A DNA stretch of 31,778 nucleotides from Labilithrix sp. Its GTDB lineage: Bacteria > Myxococcota > Polyangia > Polyangiales > Polyangiaceae. The notes beneath the pieces are model-generated. The model was not told the origin of the DNA, did not search any database, and saw only the letters and a program-made list of their open reading frames with translations. Positions within the stretch are counted from its first letter, which is position 1, and each line of letters starts with the position of its first letter. Position numbers and translations under genes: made by a program. The stretch covers positions 1 through 31,778 of the forward strand of contig JAQBQL010000270.1 in NCBI GenBank assembly GCA_028287035.1. The letters are read 5' to 3'. Shown in pieces: positions 24,211 to 31,778 of the stretch.

Positions 24211-25875
24211 ATGCCTTCCTACGACGCGGACATCATCATCGCTGGCGCCGGTCTCGCGGGTCTCGTCGCCGCGGCGGAGGCTGCGGACGCGGGCAAGAAG
24301 GTCCTCGTCCTCGATCAGGAGGCGGAGCAGAACCTCGGCGGCCAGGCCTTCTGGTCGCTCGGCGGGCTCTTCTTCGTCGACTCGCCCGAGCAGCGGCGGC
24401 TCGGCATCAAGGACTCGCGCGAGCTCGCACTGACCGACTGGATGAACACCGCGGGCTTCGACCGCAAGGAAGACCACTGGCCGCGGCTCTGGGCCGAGGC
24501 CTACGTCGACTTCGCGGCCGGCGAGAAGCGCTCGTGGCTCCACGCGCAGGGCATGCGCTGGTTCCCGGCGGTGGGCTGGGCGGAGCGCGGCGGCGCCGGG
24601 GCCGGGCTCGCCGGCAACAGCGTCCCCCGCTTCCACGTCACGTGGGGCACGGGTCCCGGCGTCCTGGCGCCGTTCGAGCGCCGCGTGCGCGCCCACCAGC
24701 AGGCGGGCCGCATCACCTTCGGCTTCCGTCACCAGGTGAAGGGTCTCCTCGTGCAGGACGGCGTGGTCGTCGGCGTCCAGGGCGACGTGCTGGAGCCCAC
24801 CGACGTGCTCCGCGGCGAGTCGAGCTCGCGCGTCGTGGTCGCCTCGTTCGAGGCGCGGGCGCAGGCGGTCATCGTCACCTCCGGCGGCATCGGCGGAAAC
24901 CACGATCTCGTCCGGAAGTTCTGGCCGGAGGAGCGCCTCGGCCCCGCGCCCGCGTTCATGGTGTCGGGCGTCCCGAAGCACGTCGACGGCGCGCTCCAGC
25001 AGATCGTCACCGCGGCAGGCGCGCATCTCGTGAACGGCGATCGCATGTGGCACTACACGGAAGGCATCCGGAACTGGGCGCCGATCTGGCCGAAGCACGG
25101 CATCCGGATCCTTCCCGGTCCGAGCAGCTTGTGGCTCGACCCTTCCGGCAAGCGGCTCCCCTTCCCTCACATCCCGGGCGGAAGCTCGCTGGACACGCTC
25201 CAGCACATCACGAAGAACGGCTACCCCTACACGTGGTTCGTGCTGAATCGCGCGATCATCAAGAAGGAGTTCGCGCTCTCCGGCAGCGAGCAGAATCCCG
25301 ATCTCACCGGCAAGGACCTCCGCCTCACGTTGAAGCGCGTCGGCCGTGCGGTCCAGGGACCGGTGCAGGCGTTCATGGACAAGGGCGAGGACTTCGTCGT
25401 GCGGGACGATCTCCGCGCGCTCGTCGCCGGCATGAACGAGATCGCGAGCCCCGGGTTTCCAGTCGCCTACGACACGGTGGAGCGCGAGGTACGCGAGCGT
25501 GATCTCCAGATCACCAACGTCGCCGGCAAGGATCCGCAGCTCGCCATCATCCGCGGGGCGCGCGCCATCCTGAGCGAGCGCCTCATCCGCGTCGCGCCGC
25601 CCGCGCGCATCCTCGATCCGGCCGACGGGCCGCTCATCGCGGTGAAGCTCAACGTCCTCACCCGCAAGTCGCTGGGGGGGCTCGAGACCGATCTCCAGGG
25701 GCGCGTCCTCGCCACGTTCGGGAAGCCGATCCCGGGCCTCTACGCGGCGGGCGAGGTCGCCGGGTTCGGCGGCGGCGGCGTCCACGGGTATCGCTCGCTC
25801 GAGGGCACGTTCCTCGGCGGCTGCATCTTCAGCGGGCGCGCCGCCGGGCGCGCCGCCGCTGCCGCCGTGGTGTGA
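24211..25875 (+). CDS. FAD-binding dehydrogenase (KstD / fumarate-reductase flavoprotein-like)
   Basis: This 554-residue protein starts at the ATG at 24211; a GTG six codons upstream (24193) is less fitting. The N-terminus IIIAGAGLAGLVAAAEAA (GxGxxG at 12-17) and LVLDQE form the FAD-binding Rossmann fold. NLGGQAFWSLGGLFFVDSPEQRRLG is typical of a well-spread subgroup annotated as putative FAD-binding dehydrogenase. The C-terminus GLYAAGEVAGFGGGGVHGYRSLEG closes the flavin site. Relatives oxidise C-C single bonds next to carbonyls, for example 3-ketosteroid 1-dehydrogenase, but this subgroup's substrate is not established. It is cytosolic, with no signal peptide. Its stop overlaps the start of the MHS symporter (GTGA), so enzyme and transporter are probably made together and act on related compounds. 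Confidence 0.92.
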   Translation: MPSYDADIIIAGAGLAGLVAAAEAADAGKKVLVLDQEAEQNLGGQAFWSLGGLFFVDSPEQRRLGIKDSRELALTDWMNTAGFDRKEDHWPRLWAEAYVDFAAGEKRSWLHAQGMRWFPAVGWAERGGAGAGLAGNSVPRFHVTWGTGPGVLAPFERRVRAHQQAGRITFGFRHQVKGLLVQDGVVVGVQGDVLEPTDVLRGESSSRVVVASFEARAQAVIVTSGGIGGNHDLVRKFWPEERLGPAPAFMVSGVPKHVDGALQQIVTAAGAHLVNGDRMWHYTEGIRNWAPIWPKHGIRILPGPSSLWLDPSGKRLPFPHIPGGSSLDTLQHITKNGYPYTWFVLNRAIIKKEFALSGSEQNPDLTGKDLRLTLKRVGRAVQGPVQAFMDKGEDFVVRDDLRALVAGMNEIASPGFPVAYDTVEREVRERDLQITNVAGKDPQLAIIRGARAILSERLIRVAPPARILDPADGPLIAVKLNVLTRKSLGGLETDLQGRVLATFGKPIPGLYAAGEVAGFGGGGVHGYRSLEGTFLGGCIFSGRAAGRAAAAAVV

Positions 25876-27167
25876 CGCGCGTGAGCCCGCCGGGCGCGTT
25901 CGGCCGCGTTCGCTCGATGATCGCGGGCTCTGCCGGCAACCTCGTCGAGTGGTACGACTGGTACGCGTACTCGGCGTTCTCCCTGTACTTCGCGAAGGAG
26001 TTCTTTCCTTCCGGCGACCAGACCGCGCAGCAGCTCGGGTCGGCGGCGGTCTTCGCGGTCGGCTTCCTCATGCGTCCGCTCGGCGCGTGGCTCATGGGCA
26101 TCTACGCCGACCGTCGCGGTCGCAAGGCGGCGCTCACGCTGTCGGTGCTGCTCATGTGCGCGGGCTCGATGCTCATCGCCGTGACCCCGGGCCATTCGCG
26201 AATCGGTATCGCGGCGCCGGCCATCCTCGTGATCGCGCGGCTCGTGCAGGGTCTCAGCGTCGGCGGCGAGTACGGCGCGAGCGCCACCTACCTGTCCGAG
26301 GTCGCCGAGCGGAAGCACCGCGGGTTCTGGTCGAGCCTCCAGTACGTCACGCTGATCGCCGGTCAGCTCGTGGCGCTGTCGGTGCTCATCGTGCTCCAGG
26401 CGCTCCTCTCGCGGGAGGCGCTCGAGGCGTGGGGATGGCGCGTGCCGTTCGTCATCGGCGGCATCCTCTCGGTGGTGGTGTTCCGCCTGCGCAGCGGCCT
26501 CCTCGAGACGAGCGCGTTCCATGCGCTCGAAGCGACGAAGGACCGGCGGCCTTCGACGGCGACGCGCCTCCTCCGCGAGCACCCGCGCGAGTTCTTCGTC
26601 GTGATCGGCCTCACCGCCGGCGGCACCCTCGCCTTCTATGCGTTCACGACGTACATGCAGAAGTTCCTCGTCGTCACCTCGGGGTTCGACAAGGAGACGG
26701 CGACGCGCATCTCGGCCGGGGCGCTCCTCGTGTTCATGGTGCTGCAGCCGGTGGTCGGCGCGCTCTCCGATCGCGTGGGGCGGAAGCCGGTCATGATCGC
26801 GTTCGGGGTGCTCGGAACGCTCTGCACGTACCCGATCCTCGCCACGCTCTCGCACGTGCACGATCCCTGGGTCGCCTTCGCGCTCGTGCTCGGCGCGCTC
26901 GTCATCGTGTCCGGGTACACCGCCATCAACGCCGTCGTGAAGGCCGAGCTGTTCCCGGCCGAGATCCGGACGCTCGGCGTCGCCTTTCCGTACGCGATCG
27001 CCAATGCCATCTTCGGCGGCACCGCCGAGTACGTGGCGCTCTGGTTCAAGAACCGCGGCGCCGAGCGCGGGTTCTTCGTCTACGTGACGGTCGCCATCGC
27101 GCTCTCGCTCGTCGTCTACGCGCGCATGCGCGACACGAAGCGCTTCAGCCGCATCACCGAGGAGTGA
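25872..27167 (+). CDS. MFS transporter, metabolite:H+ symporter (MHS) type
   Basis: This 431-residue protein has about 12 hydrophobic helices. The MHS subfamily marks are GNLVEWYDWYAYS at the start of helix 1, YADRRGRKAAL after helix 2, and the QGLSVGGEYGASATYLSE motif of helix 4. A second ADRxGRK-like motif, SDRVGRKPV, follows helix 8. KgtP, ProP, citrate and dicarboxylate symporters share this layout, so it probably brings an organic acid or zwitterion into the cytoplasm with a proton. The GTG at 25872 overlaps the upstream TGA (GTGA); a GTG three codons on (25881) is possible. Coupling to the FAD dehydrogenase suggests its cargo is that enzyme's substrate. Its last 14 bases overlap tail-to-tail with the matrixin-like gene. 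Confidence 0.93.
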   Translation: MTRVSPPGAFGRVRSMIAGSAGNLVEWYDWYAYSAFSLYFAKEFFPSGDQTAQQLGSAAVFAVGFLMRPLGAWLMGIYADRRGRKAALTLSVLLMCAGSMLIAVTPGHSRIGIAAPAILVIARLVQGLSVGGEYGASATYLSEVAERKHRGFWSSLQYVTLIAGQLVALSVLIVLQALLSREALEAWGWRVPFVIGGILSVVVFRLRSGLLETSAFHALEATKDRRPSTATRLLREHPREFFVVIGLTAGGTLAFYAFTTYMQKFLVVTSGFDKETATRISAGALLVFMVLQPVVGALSDRVGRKPVMIAFGVLGTLCTYPILATLSHVHDPWVAFALVLGALVIVSGYTAINAVVKAELFPAEIRTLGVAFPYAIANAIFGGTAEYVALWFKNRGAERGFFVYVTVAIALSLVVYARMRDTKRFSRITEE

Positions 27168-28140
27168 CGCGCGCGCGGCGCCGCGCACGACGACGGCGCC
27201 GAACGAGCACGGCGACCCCGGCGAGGAGCACGCCGCCGGCGGCGAAGGAGGCGCCAGACGCACCGCCGACCCGCCGGACCGCACAGGTGCTCGTCGCCGC
27301 GTCGTCGCACGTGCGCGTGAAGCCGCCACGCGGGGTCGGGTCGCAGCCGGGCGCCGCGGTGACCTTCCCGTCGAGCACCGCCCGCGTGCCGTCGGGGCGG
27401 TAGATGCTGCACACCGCGTTGACGTCGTCGGGCGAGAGGATGCGCTGGTGGGTCTCGCCCTTCTCGTACGAGGCGTACATGGTCGCGCGCATCGAGTCGG
27501 AGTGCGCGATGCCGAGGAAGTGTCCGGCCTCGTGCGTGACCACGCTCAGGAAGTCGTAGGCGTTCGTGGGAACGGGATCGCGGAAGGCGATGGGATCCAT
27601 GTCCTTCGTGTTGATCTCCATGTCCGCCCCGTAGATCTCGCCGGTGTCGGGCGCGAACACGACCGTCGTGAGCCCGAGGACCTGCGGGCTGTACGGCCAC
27701 GTGTCGTCGCGGAAGACGACGATGTTCTGGTTGGCGGCGCGGCTCGTGTACTTCACGGCGTCGCACTCGACGGGCCCGAGGTCGCGAACGTCGATGCTCA
27801 CGCGCGAGCGGCCGGTGCCCTCGGTGGGGCAGGACACGCCCGTCCACGCGGTGAACGCCTCGGAGAGCGCGTTGGTCGCGTCCTCGTACGAGACGCGCTT
27901 GCTCGGCGGGTTGTGGACGTCGTAGCCGATGCAGGCGTTCCGCCAGAAGAGCGGAAGGCCTCCCTCGAAGCACCCGCCCGACGACACGGGGTCGAAGTCG
28001 GCGGGGGCTCGCACCGTCATCGTGCGACAGAACGCGTGCGCGTCGCCGGACGCGGCGACGAGCGCGAGAGCACCCGCGGCCAGCGCGGAGGCTACCGTCA
28101 GGAACGACGCGAAGGGCGCACCACGCCGGAGCAAAGCCAC
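27154..28140 (-). CDS. Matrixin-like zinc metalloprotease with MYXO-CTERM-like tail
   Basis: This 328-residue protein starts at the GTG at 28140. An N-terminal signal peptide (about 10-36, ending DAHA) is followed by a mature part with several Cys. The zinc site HEAGHFLGIAH (203-213) and the Met-turn Met221 in RATMYASY identify a metzincin of the matrixin/M10 type. The N-terminal WRNACIGYDVH and VVFRDDTWPY segments also match. The C-terminus has Cys286, a Gly/Ser/Ala stretch, a hydrophobic helix (about 295-313) and a run of five arginines, as in MYXO-CTERM sorting tails cut by a myxosortase. It is thus likely processed and surface-held or released. It begins one base after the stop of the SGNH lipoprotein gene. 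Confidence 0.92.
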   Translation of the reverse strand: MALLRRGAPFASFLTVASALAAGALALVAASGDAHAFCRTMTVRAPADFDPVSSGGCFEGGLPLFWRNACIGYDVHNPPSKRVSYEDATNALSEAFTAWTGVSCPTEGTGRSRVSIDVRDLGPVECDAVKYTSRAANQNIVVFRDDTWPYSPQVLGLTTVVFAPDTGEIYGADMEINTKDMDPIAFRDPVPTNAYDFLSVVTHEAGHFLGIAHSDSMRATMYASYEKGETHQRILSPDDVNAVCSIYRPDGTRAVLDGKVTAAPGCDPTPRGGFTRTCDDAATSTCAVRRVGGASGASFAAGGVLLAGVAVLVRRRRRARRRARVTPR

Positions 28141-28141
28141 G

Positions 28142-29002
28142 TCATTCGACTTCTAGCACGGCGTCCTTCACGCGCCCGAGCGCTTCGAGGGCGAGGAGCG
28201 TGCGCACGTTGTACCCGTAGCCGAGCCCGGCCGTGCTGAAGTCGCAGGCGCCGTGCGGCGCCACGTTCGGGTGGATCGTATCGCTGCTGATGCCGTGCCC
28301 CCGGAGGCGCTCGAGCGACAGGTGGAAGTCCATCAGCGGCACCTTCTTCGAGGCCGCGATGTTCCGCACGATCGCGTTCATGCGCGGCACGCTGGCGTCC
28401 ATTCCCGGCTTTCCGCTGAACGGGATCGTCGAGAGGATGGGCACCACGTGCTTGCCGAGCAGCGTGTCGACGACGCGCGTGAGGTTGATGCGGTACGTGC
28501 GGTCGGTGCCCACGTAGTTGTCGTTGGTCCCGAGCATCACCACCGCGAAGCTCGGGTTCATCGCGTCGACCTCCACGTCGATGGGCGACGGCGCTCCGCT
28601 GGTCGGCTGGCTCGTGTGCCAGCCGAAGGTCGCCGACTTCGAGCGGCGGCTCCACGATCCGTCGAACCACGTCCGCGTCGCCTCGAGGCCCGCCGCGGCT
28701 CCGGACGTGAGTGACGTGCGGTCGAGGCAGTCGAGGAAGCTGGTGCTCTCGGTGATCGAGTCGCCCACCTTCATGAAGGCGTGGGGGTCGGCGCTGCCTC
28801 CCGCGAGCACCTCGCGGAGCGAAGCCACGATCGCCGGCGTGAGCTGCGAGTGACGCTGCCCCTCGGCGTACGCCGGGTCGGTCGTCAGGGCCTCGGCCCC
28901 GTCGTCGAGGGCGGGGTCCTCGTCGCCGGTATCCGCGGCACATCCCGCCAGCGTGAGGGTCCCGAGCGCGAGCAGGGAGAGGAGCTGGCGGGCGCGGATC
29001 AT
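28142..29002 (-). CDS. SGNH/GDSL-hydrolase-like lipoprotein
   Basis: This 286-residue protein's signal peptide ends in LTLAGC with lipidated Cys21. The SGNH blocks are clear: block I GDSIT with nucleophile Ser82; block III GTND (158-161); block V DTIHPN with Asp241 and His244. Such enzymes deacetylate or cleave esters of sugars, lipids or cell-wall polymers; this one would act at the envelope surface. A moderately large insert separates block I from block III (WFDGSWSRRSK...). The start codon of the matrixin-like protease gene follows its stop after one base, so the two are co-expressed and may work together on an extracellular polymer or prey envelope. The substrate is not known. Confidence 0.92.
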   Translation of the reverse strand: MIRARQLLSLLALGTLTLAGCAADTGDEDPALDDGAEALTTDPAYAEGQRHSQLTPAIVASLREVLAGGSADPHAFMKVGDSITESTSFLDCLDRTSLTSGAAAGLEATRTWFDGSWSRRSKSATFGWHTSQPTSGAPSPIDVEVDAMNPSFAVVMLGTNDNYVGTDRTYRINLTRVVDTLLGKHVVPILSTIPFSGKPGMDASVPRMNAIVRNIAASKKVPLMDFHLSLERLRGHGISSDTIHPNVAPHGACDFSTAGLGYGYNVRTLLALEALGRVKDAVLEVE

Positions 29003-29168
29003 CGAGGTATGCCCATGTGCGCAGCACTGGCCGTGCCAGCCACGGAGCCACGAAAAGCTCGGCGGATCGCGTGCTCGTGGTCGGACGTGGCCCCTGGCCG
29101 GTGGATCGGGCGCAGGCCAGGCGGGCGCGGCGAGGAATAGCGGCCGGTGCTAGACCGTCTCGATAGAC

Positions 29169-30125
29169 ATGCGAAGGCCTCTCCTCGTCCTGCTTCGCTG
29201 GAAGGGCGACATCGTCGCGACCTACGACGCGGTGCCGCCGCCTGCCGGGGCCGACGGCGCGCCGGACGGCGTCAGCGTCGAGGTCTACGACGTGAACGGC
29301 GATCGCTCGTCGCTCGGGCTGCGCTCGAAGGTCGACCTCCGGCCCATGCTCGGGATCGCGATCTCGGCGGCGCTCCACCTGGGCGTCGCGGCGATCGTGT
29401 TCCTGTTCCTGCTGAAGCGCGGCGGGAGCGGCATCGACGCCGAGCAGAACCAGCAGGGCGCGCTCCTCCAGGAGTACATGACGAGGCTCGCCCAGAACGA
29501 GAACGCGGGCGAGGACAAGAAGCCGATGGAGAAGCGGCCCGCGCAGGTCACGCCGCCCGAGGCGCAGCCGCCCGAAGAGAACCGGGAGGAGGCGACGCTG
29601 ACGCCGCCGCCCGACGTCCAGCAACCGACGACGCCGCAGCCGCCCGAGACCGCGCCGCCTGCGAAGACGAAGGCGAAGGGGGCCGGCGGCAAGGACCACG
29701 TGTCGACGTCGCCCTCGGTGTGCAACGCGGCGAAGGTCGGTCCGACGACCGGACCGATGTGTCGTCGCCTCGTGACCTTCGGCGCGCTCCGCAAGGCGGA
29801 GACCTGCTACGTCGACACGGTCGCGCAGCCCGGCGAGCAGGGCGAGCTCGACTTCCCCTGCAACGGCGACGGCGAGGCGACCCTCTCGTTCGGGAGCAAG
29901 ACGTTCGCGGGCGCCGTCGTCAACGGCAAGCTGGATGTGTGCACCGGCACCGAGTACCCGTTCAACGACGGCTGCACGTGGTCGAGCGCGCAGCACGTGT
30001 CGGGGTCGGTCACGTCGGGCGCCCTCGAGTTCAAGTACGGCGAAGCCCCGAAGCGCGGCGATCACGACTGCGCGCAGGCGTGCGGAGCGACCGCGGCGAT
30101 CCGCGTCGACGGCGCCGCGCTCTGA
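29169..30125 (+). CDS. TonB/AgmX-like membrane protein with Pro-rich stalk and Cys-rich C-terminal domain
   Basis: This 318-residue protein has an N-terminal ~58-residue cytosolic part opening with MRRPLLVLLRWKGDIVATYD, a short beta-like motif I associate with AgmX-type proteins of Myxococcota. One transmembrane helix (about 60-83) is followed by a Gln/Glu-rich helix. A Pro-rich stalk (about 125-170: TPPEAQPPEENREE, TPPPDVQQPTTPQPPE) spans the periplasm as in TonB. The C-terminal ~135 residues hold eight Cys, probably in disulfides, and beta-like segments unlike the standard TonB C-domain. No ExbB/ExbD genes are nearby. A role as an envelope-spanning connector is inferred from shape. The ATG at 29169 is preferred. 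It is divergent from the SGNH gene across 166 bases. Confidence 0.8.
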   Translation: MRRPLLVLLRWKGDIVATYDAVPPPAGADGAPDGVSVEVYDVNGDRSSLGLRSKVDLRPMLGIAISAALHLGVAAIVFLFLLKRGGSGIDAEQNQQGALLQEYMTRLAQNENAGEDKKPMEKRPAQVTPPEAQPPEENREEATLTPPPDVQQPTTPQPPETAPPAKTKAKGAGGKDHVSTSPSVCNAAKVGPTTGPMCRRLVTFGALRKAETCYVDTVAQPGEQGELDFPCNGDGEATLSFGSKTFAGAVVNGKLDVCTGTEYPFNDGCTWSSAQHVSGSVTSGALEFKYGEAPKRGDHDCAQACGATAAIRVDGAAL

Positions 30126-30132
30126 AGTCGAG

Positions 30133-30142
30133 CGGCGCGCCG
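30133..30142. terminator. Palindrome between convergent genes
   Basis: CGGCGCGCCG is a perfect 10-bp palindrome inside the 18-base gap between the stop codons of the TonB/AgmX-like gene (30125) and the lipoprotein gene (30144). It may help termination of both, but lacks a loop and T tract and could be chance in GC-rich DNA. Confidence 0.2.
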
Positions 30143-30143
30143 G

Positions 30144-31127
30144 TCAGGGGAGCAGGAAGTCGCGGACGACGGGCATGTGCTGCATGTTCTGCGCGTCGCT
30201 GTCGGCGCGGACGATCGGCGCCACGTCGGTGAGCGGCTGGTACACGCGGCTGTCGAAGACGAGCCCCGCCGCGAAGCCCTGGGCGCCGATGACGACGGGC
30301 ACGACGTGCGCCTGCAGGTCGGGATCGGCGAGCAGCCAGTCGTGCGGCTTCGAGCGCGTCCCGCTGGTCGCATCGTTGCCGGTGTTGTCGGCCGGGTACG
30401 GCGCGGCGGTCACCACCACCTGGGACAGCGTCGTGATGCAGCCCTCGCCGCGCGAGCCCGTGTTGAAGTCGCCGCCGAGCACGAGGAGATCCTCGGCCGG
30501 GATGGTCGCCTTGATCTGGGTCACGAGAGAGGTTGCCTCGGCATCGCGCTGGCTCGCGCTGCTCGTCAGGAGGTGCAGGCTGATCGCCCATAGCGGGTGG
30601 CCGCCCGGCACCGTCAGCCGCGCATAGGCGAAGCCGCGGTTCGCGACCTGCGGGTCCACCCACGTGCCGGCGGTCTCGATCGGAAACCGCGAGATGACGC
30701 CGTTCGGGATCTGCGCGCCCGGCTCCCGGTAATACGTGTAGGTTGCACCGAACGTCGTGGTGACGAACCCGTCGAGCTCCGCCTGGCTGTTGCCGCCGAC
30801 GTTCAGCTCCTGGATGAGCACGACGTCGGGATCGAGTCCCTGGAAGATGTGCACGTTCTCGGCCGCGCCGTAGTCGAGCTGCGGGCCGCTCGAGATGTTC
30901 GCCGCCATCACCCGCAGGTTCCCGCGCGGTCCGGGCAGTGGTCCGCCGTCGCCATCGACCCCGGCATCCCCCGTCCCGCCGTCGCCCGGCGAGGCGTCGT
31001 TCCCGGGGGGCACCGCCGCGTCCTCGACCGGCCCGCTCGGCGCCGGCGCGTCCGCGCCGCTGGAGCTGCTGCACGCAACGAGGAGGAGCCACGCGGCAAA
31101 CCAGGCCGTTCGTTTCAAGGGATCCAC
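30144..31127 (-). CDS. Endonuclease/exonuclease/phosphatase-fold lipoprotein
   Basis: This 327-residue protein starts at the GTG at 31127. Its signal ends in LLLVAC with lipidated Cys19, then comes a Gly/Asp/Ala/Pro spacer to about 68. The EEP fold follows with its metal and phosphate residues in order: Asn77 (RVMAANISSG), Glu107 (VVLIQE), GVISRFP (143-149), His185 (SLHLL), Asp220/Asn222 (GGDFN), Asp263 (SKPHDWLLA) and a final His317 (MQHMPV, where most members have SDH). This superfamily includes DNases, sphingomyelinases and inositol-phosphate phosphatases. As an exported lipoprotein, a nuclease or phosphodiesterase acting outside the cytoplasm is most likely. It starts 14 bases after the stop of the dihydroxyacetone kinase gene and may be its downstream operon partner. 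Confidence 0.92.
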   Translation of the reverse strand: MDPLKRTAWFAAWLLLVACSSSSGADAPAPSGPVEDAAVPPGNDASPGDGGTGDAGVDGDGGPLPGPRGNLRVMAANISSGPQLDYGAAENVHIFQGLDPDVVLIQELNVGGNSQAELDGFVTTTFGATYTYYREPGAQIPNGVISRFPIETAGTWVDPQVANRGFAYARLTVPGGHPLWAISLHLLTSSASQRDAEATSLVTQIKATIPAEDLLVLGGDFNTGSRGEGCITTLSQVVVTAAPYPADNTGNDATSGTRSKPHDWLLADPDLQAHVVPVVIGAQGFAAGLVFDSRVYQPLTDVAPIVRADSDAQNMQHMPVVRDFLLP

Positions 31128-31141
31128 GTTACCGCGATCGC

Positions 31142-31778
31142 TCAGAGCTCCGCGAGCGCTTCGAGGACCGCGGCCATCGCGAACGCGCCAGGATCGGGGA
31201 CGCCACGCAGCGCGTCATCCGGGACGTAGCTCGAGCGGCCAGCGCGCGCGCGGATGAGCGTCGCGGTGTGCTCGGCCCCGGCCCGCGCCGCGACCGCCGC
31301 GCCCTTCATTCCCTGTCCCGCCTCGAGCGCGCGCACCGCCGGCCACAGCGCATCGAGCATCGTGCGGTCGCCCTCGCGCGCGCCGCCGTACTGTTCGATG
31401 CGCGAGAGGCCAGCGCGGAGCGACGCTGCCCAGTCGGGCGCCCCGGTGCCCTGCGCGGCCACTGCGGTGCCCATCGCCGCCACGGCGATCGAGAGGAGGA
31501 TGCCGCTCGAGCCCCCCATCACCTTCGCGAGCTGGCCCGAGATCGCGGCGCAGAGCGCAGGCGCGTCGGCGAACGGGAGCGCGTCGACGTCGGCGAGGAC
31601 CGCGCGCGCAGCGGCGGCGAACGTCGAGCCCGTGTCGCCATCGCCGACGCGCGCGTCGAGCGCGTTCAGCTCCGCCTCGCGCGCGATGAGCGTCGCGGCG
31701 ACGCGCTCGACGATGCCCCGCCGCGCCGGATGGTTCGATGGCTCACGTGCGGGAGGCGCGAGCGCCGCCGCGAGCGGC
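31142..31778 (-). CDS. Dihydroxyacetone kinase, DhaL (DAK2) part, N-terminus cut by window edge
   Basis: The minus-strand frame is open from the stop at 31142 to the right edge, giving about 211 residues without their start. GDGDTG (encoded at 31628-31645) and MGGSSG (near 31502-31519) are the nucleotide- and Mg2+-binding motifs of the DhaL domain, with GDRTMLDAL further on as in the family. Upstream of DhaL the frame continues through an Ala/Pro-rich linker (PLAAALAPPAREPSNHPARR). This suggests a DhaK-DhaL fusion of the ATP-dependent, single-subunit kind that phosphorylates dihydroxyacetone in the cytoplasm. The DhaK part would lie outside the window, so that reading is inferred. A shorter internal start is not credible because it would lose the GDGDTG motif. 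Confidence 0.9.
   Translation of the reverse strand, partial: PLAAALAPPAREPSNHPARRGIVERVAATLIAREAELNALDARVGDGDTGSTFAAAARAVLADVDALPFADAPALCAAISGQLAKVMGGSSGILLSIAVAAMGTAVAAQGTGAPDWAASLRAGLSRIEQYGGAREGDRTMLDALWPAVRALEAGQGMKGAAVAARAGAEHTATLIRARAGRSSYVPDDALRGVPDPGAFAMAAVLEALAEL

Noticed and set aside
25740..27329. 529-codon minus frame opposite the symporter
   Set aside because: Antisense to an MFS gene with MHS motifs. The product is dominated by Arg, Glu, His and Asp with no domain.
1..31778. tRNA, rRNA, CRISPR arrays, insertion sequences, phage genes
   Set aside because: No cloverleaf-like conserved segments, no regularly spaced direct repeats outside coding low-complexity tracts, and no transposase, integrase or phage motif in any frame.

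Overview
This is a very GC-rich chromosomal stretch (roughly 70% GC by eye) with strong G/C preference at third codon positions. It carries about 28 protein genes, no RNA genes and no mobile elements. The organism is most likely a member of the Myxococcota, perhaps a Polyangia/Sorangium- or Labilithrix-like lineage. The reasons are the many lipoproteins with Ala/Asp/Gly/Pro-rich spacers after the lipobox cysteine, Ser/Thr kinase-type proteins, a matrixin-like protease ending in a MYXO-CTERM-like tail, Pro-rich TonB/AgmX-like envelope proteins, and an LA_2272-type surface repeat protein. This placement is inferred from gene style, not from a marker gene.

Layout. 1-3844 (minus): a truncated single-pass membrane protein, a small two-helix membrane protein, a Gly/Pro/Tyr-repeat membrane protein and an L,D-transpeptidase lipoprotein. 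3887-8379, carbon metabolism and signalling: a ROK-type sugar kinase whose two halves are in swapped order (minus), a Hanks-type Ser/Thr kinase (plus), an alpha/beta-hydrolase lipoprotein (minus) and glucose-6-phosphate dehydrogenase zwf (plus). A perfect inverted repeat lies between the last two. 8397-12565 (minus): an unknown lipoprotein start/stop-coupled to the family X DNA polymerase polX, a lectin-fold-like lipoprotein and a SEC-C zinc-motif protein, followed by a tiny charged protein on plus.

12797-16936: a 937-residue fusion of a degenerate protein kinase (pseudokinase), one membrane helix and three tandem DsbA-like thioredoxin domains. A HAMP membrane protein overlapping a TerB-like protein is transcribed divergently from it. 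16948-20568 (minus): a probable periplasmic iron-handling operon of a di-haem peroxidase-like cytochrome, an imelysin/EfeO-like lipoprotein and a Cys-rich diiron ferritin-like protein. 20758-22870: a divergent pair of an unknown cytoplasmic protein and an LA_2272-like surface repeat protein.

22912-27167: crotonase, RraA-like protein, FAD-binding dehydrogenase and an MHS-type symporter. This looks like a small catabolic group; the last two genes overlap by 4 bp and are surely co-translated. 27154-29002 (minus): an SGNH-hydrolase lipoprotein coupled to the matrixin-like protease. 29169-31127: a TonB/AgmX-like envelope protein and an endonuclease/exonuclease/phosphatase-fold lipoprotein. The right edge cuts a fused dihydroxyacetone kinase.

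The genes are tightly packed: no gene-free stretch exceeds about 190 bases, and several gene ends meet or overlap. The most unusual items are the pseudokinase-triple-DsbA fusion with its divergent HAMP/TerB neighbours, the apparently circularly permuted ROK kinase, and the three-gene iron lipoprotein operon.
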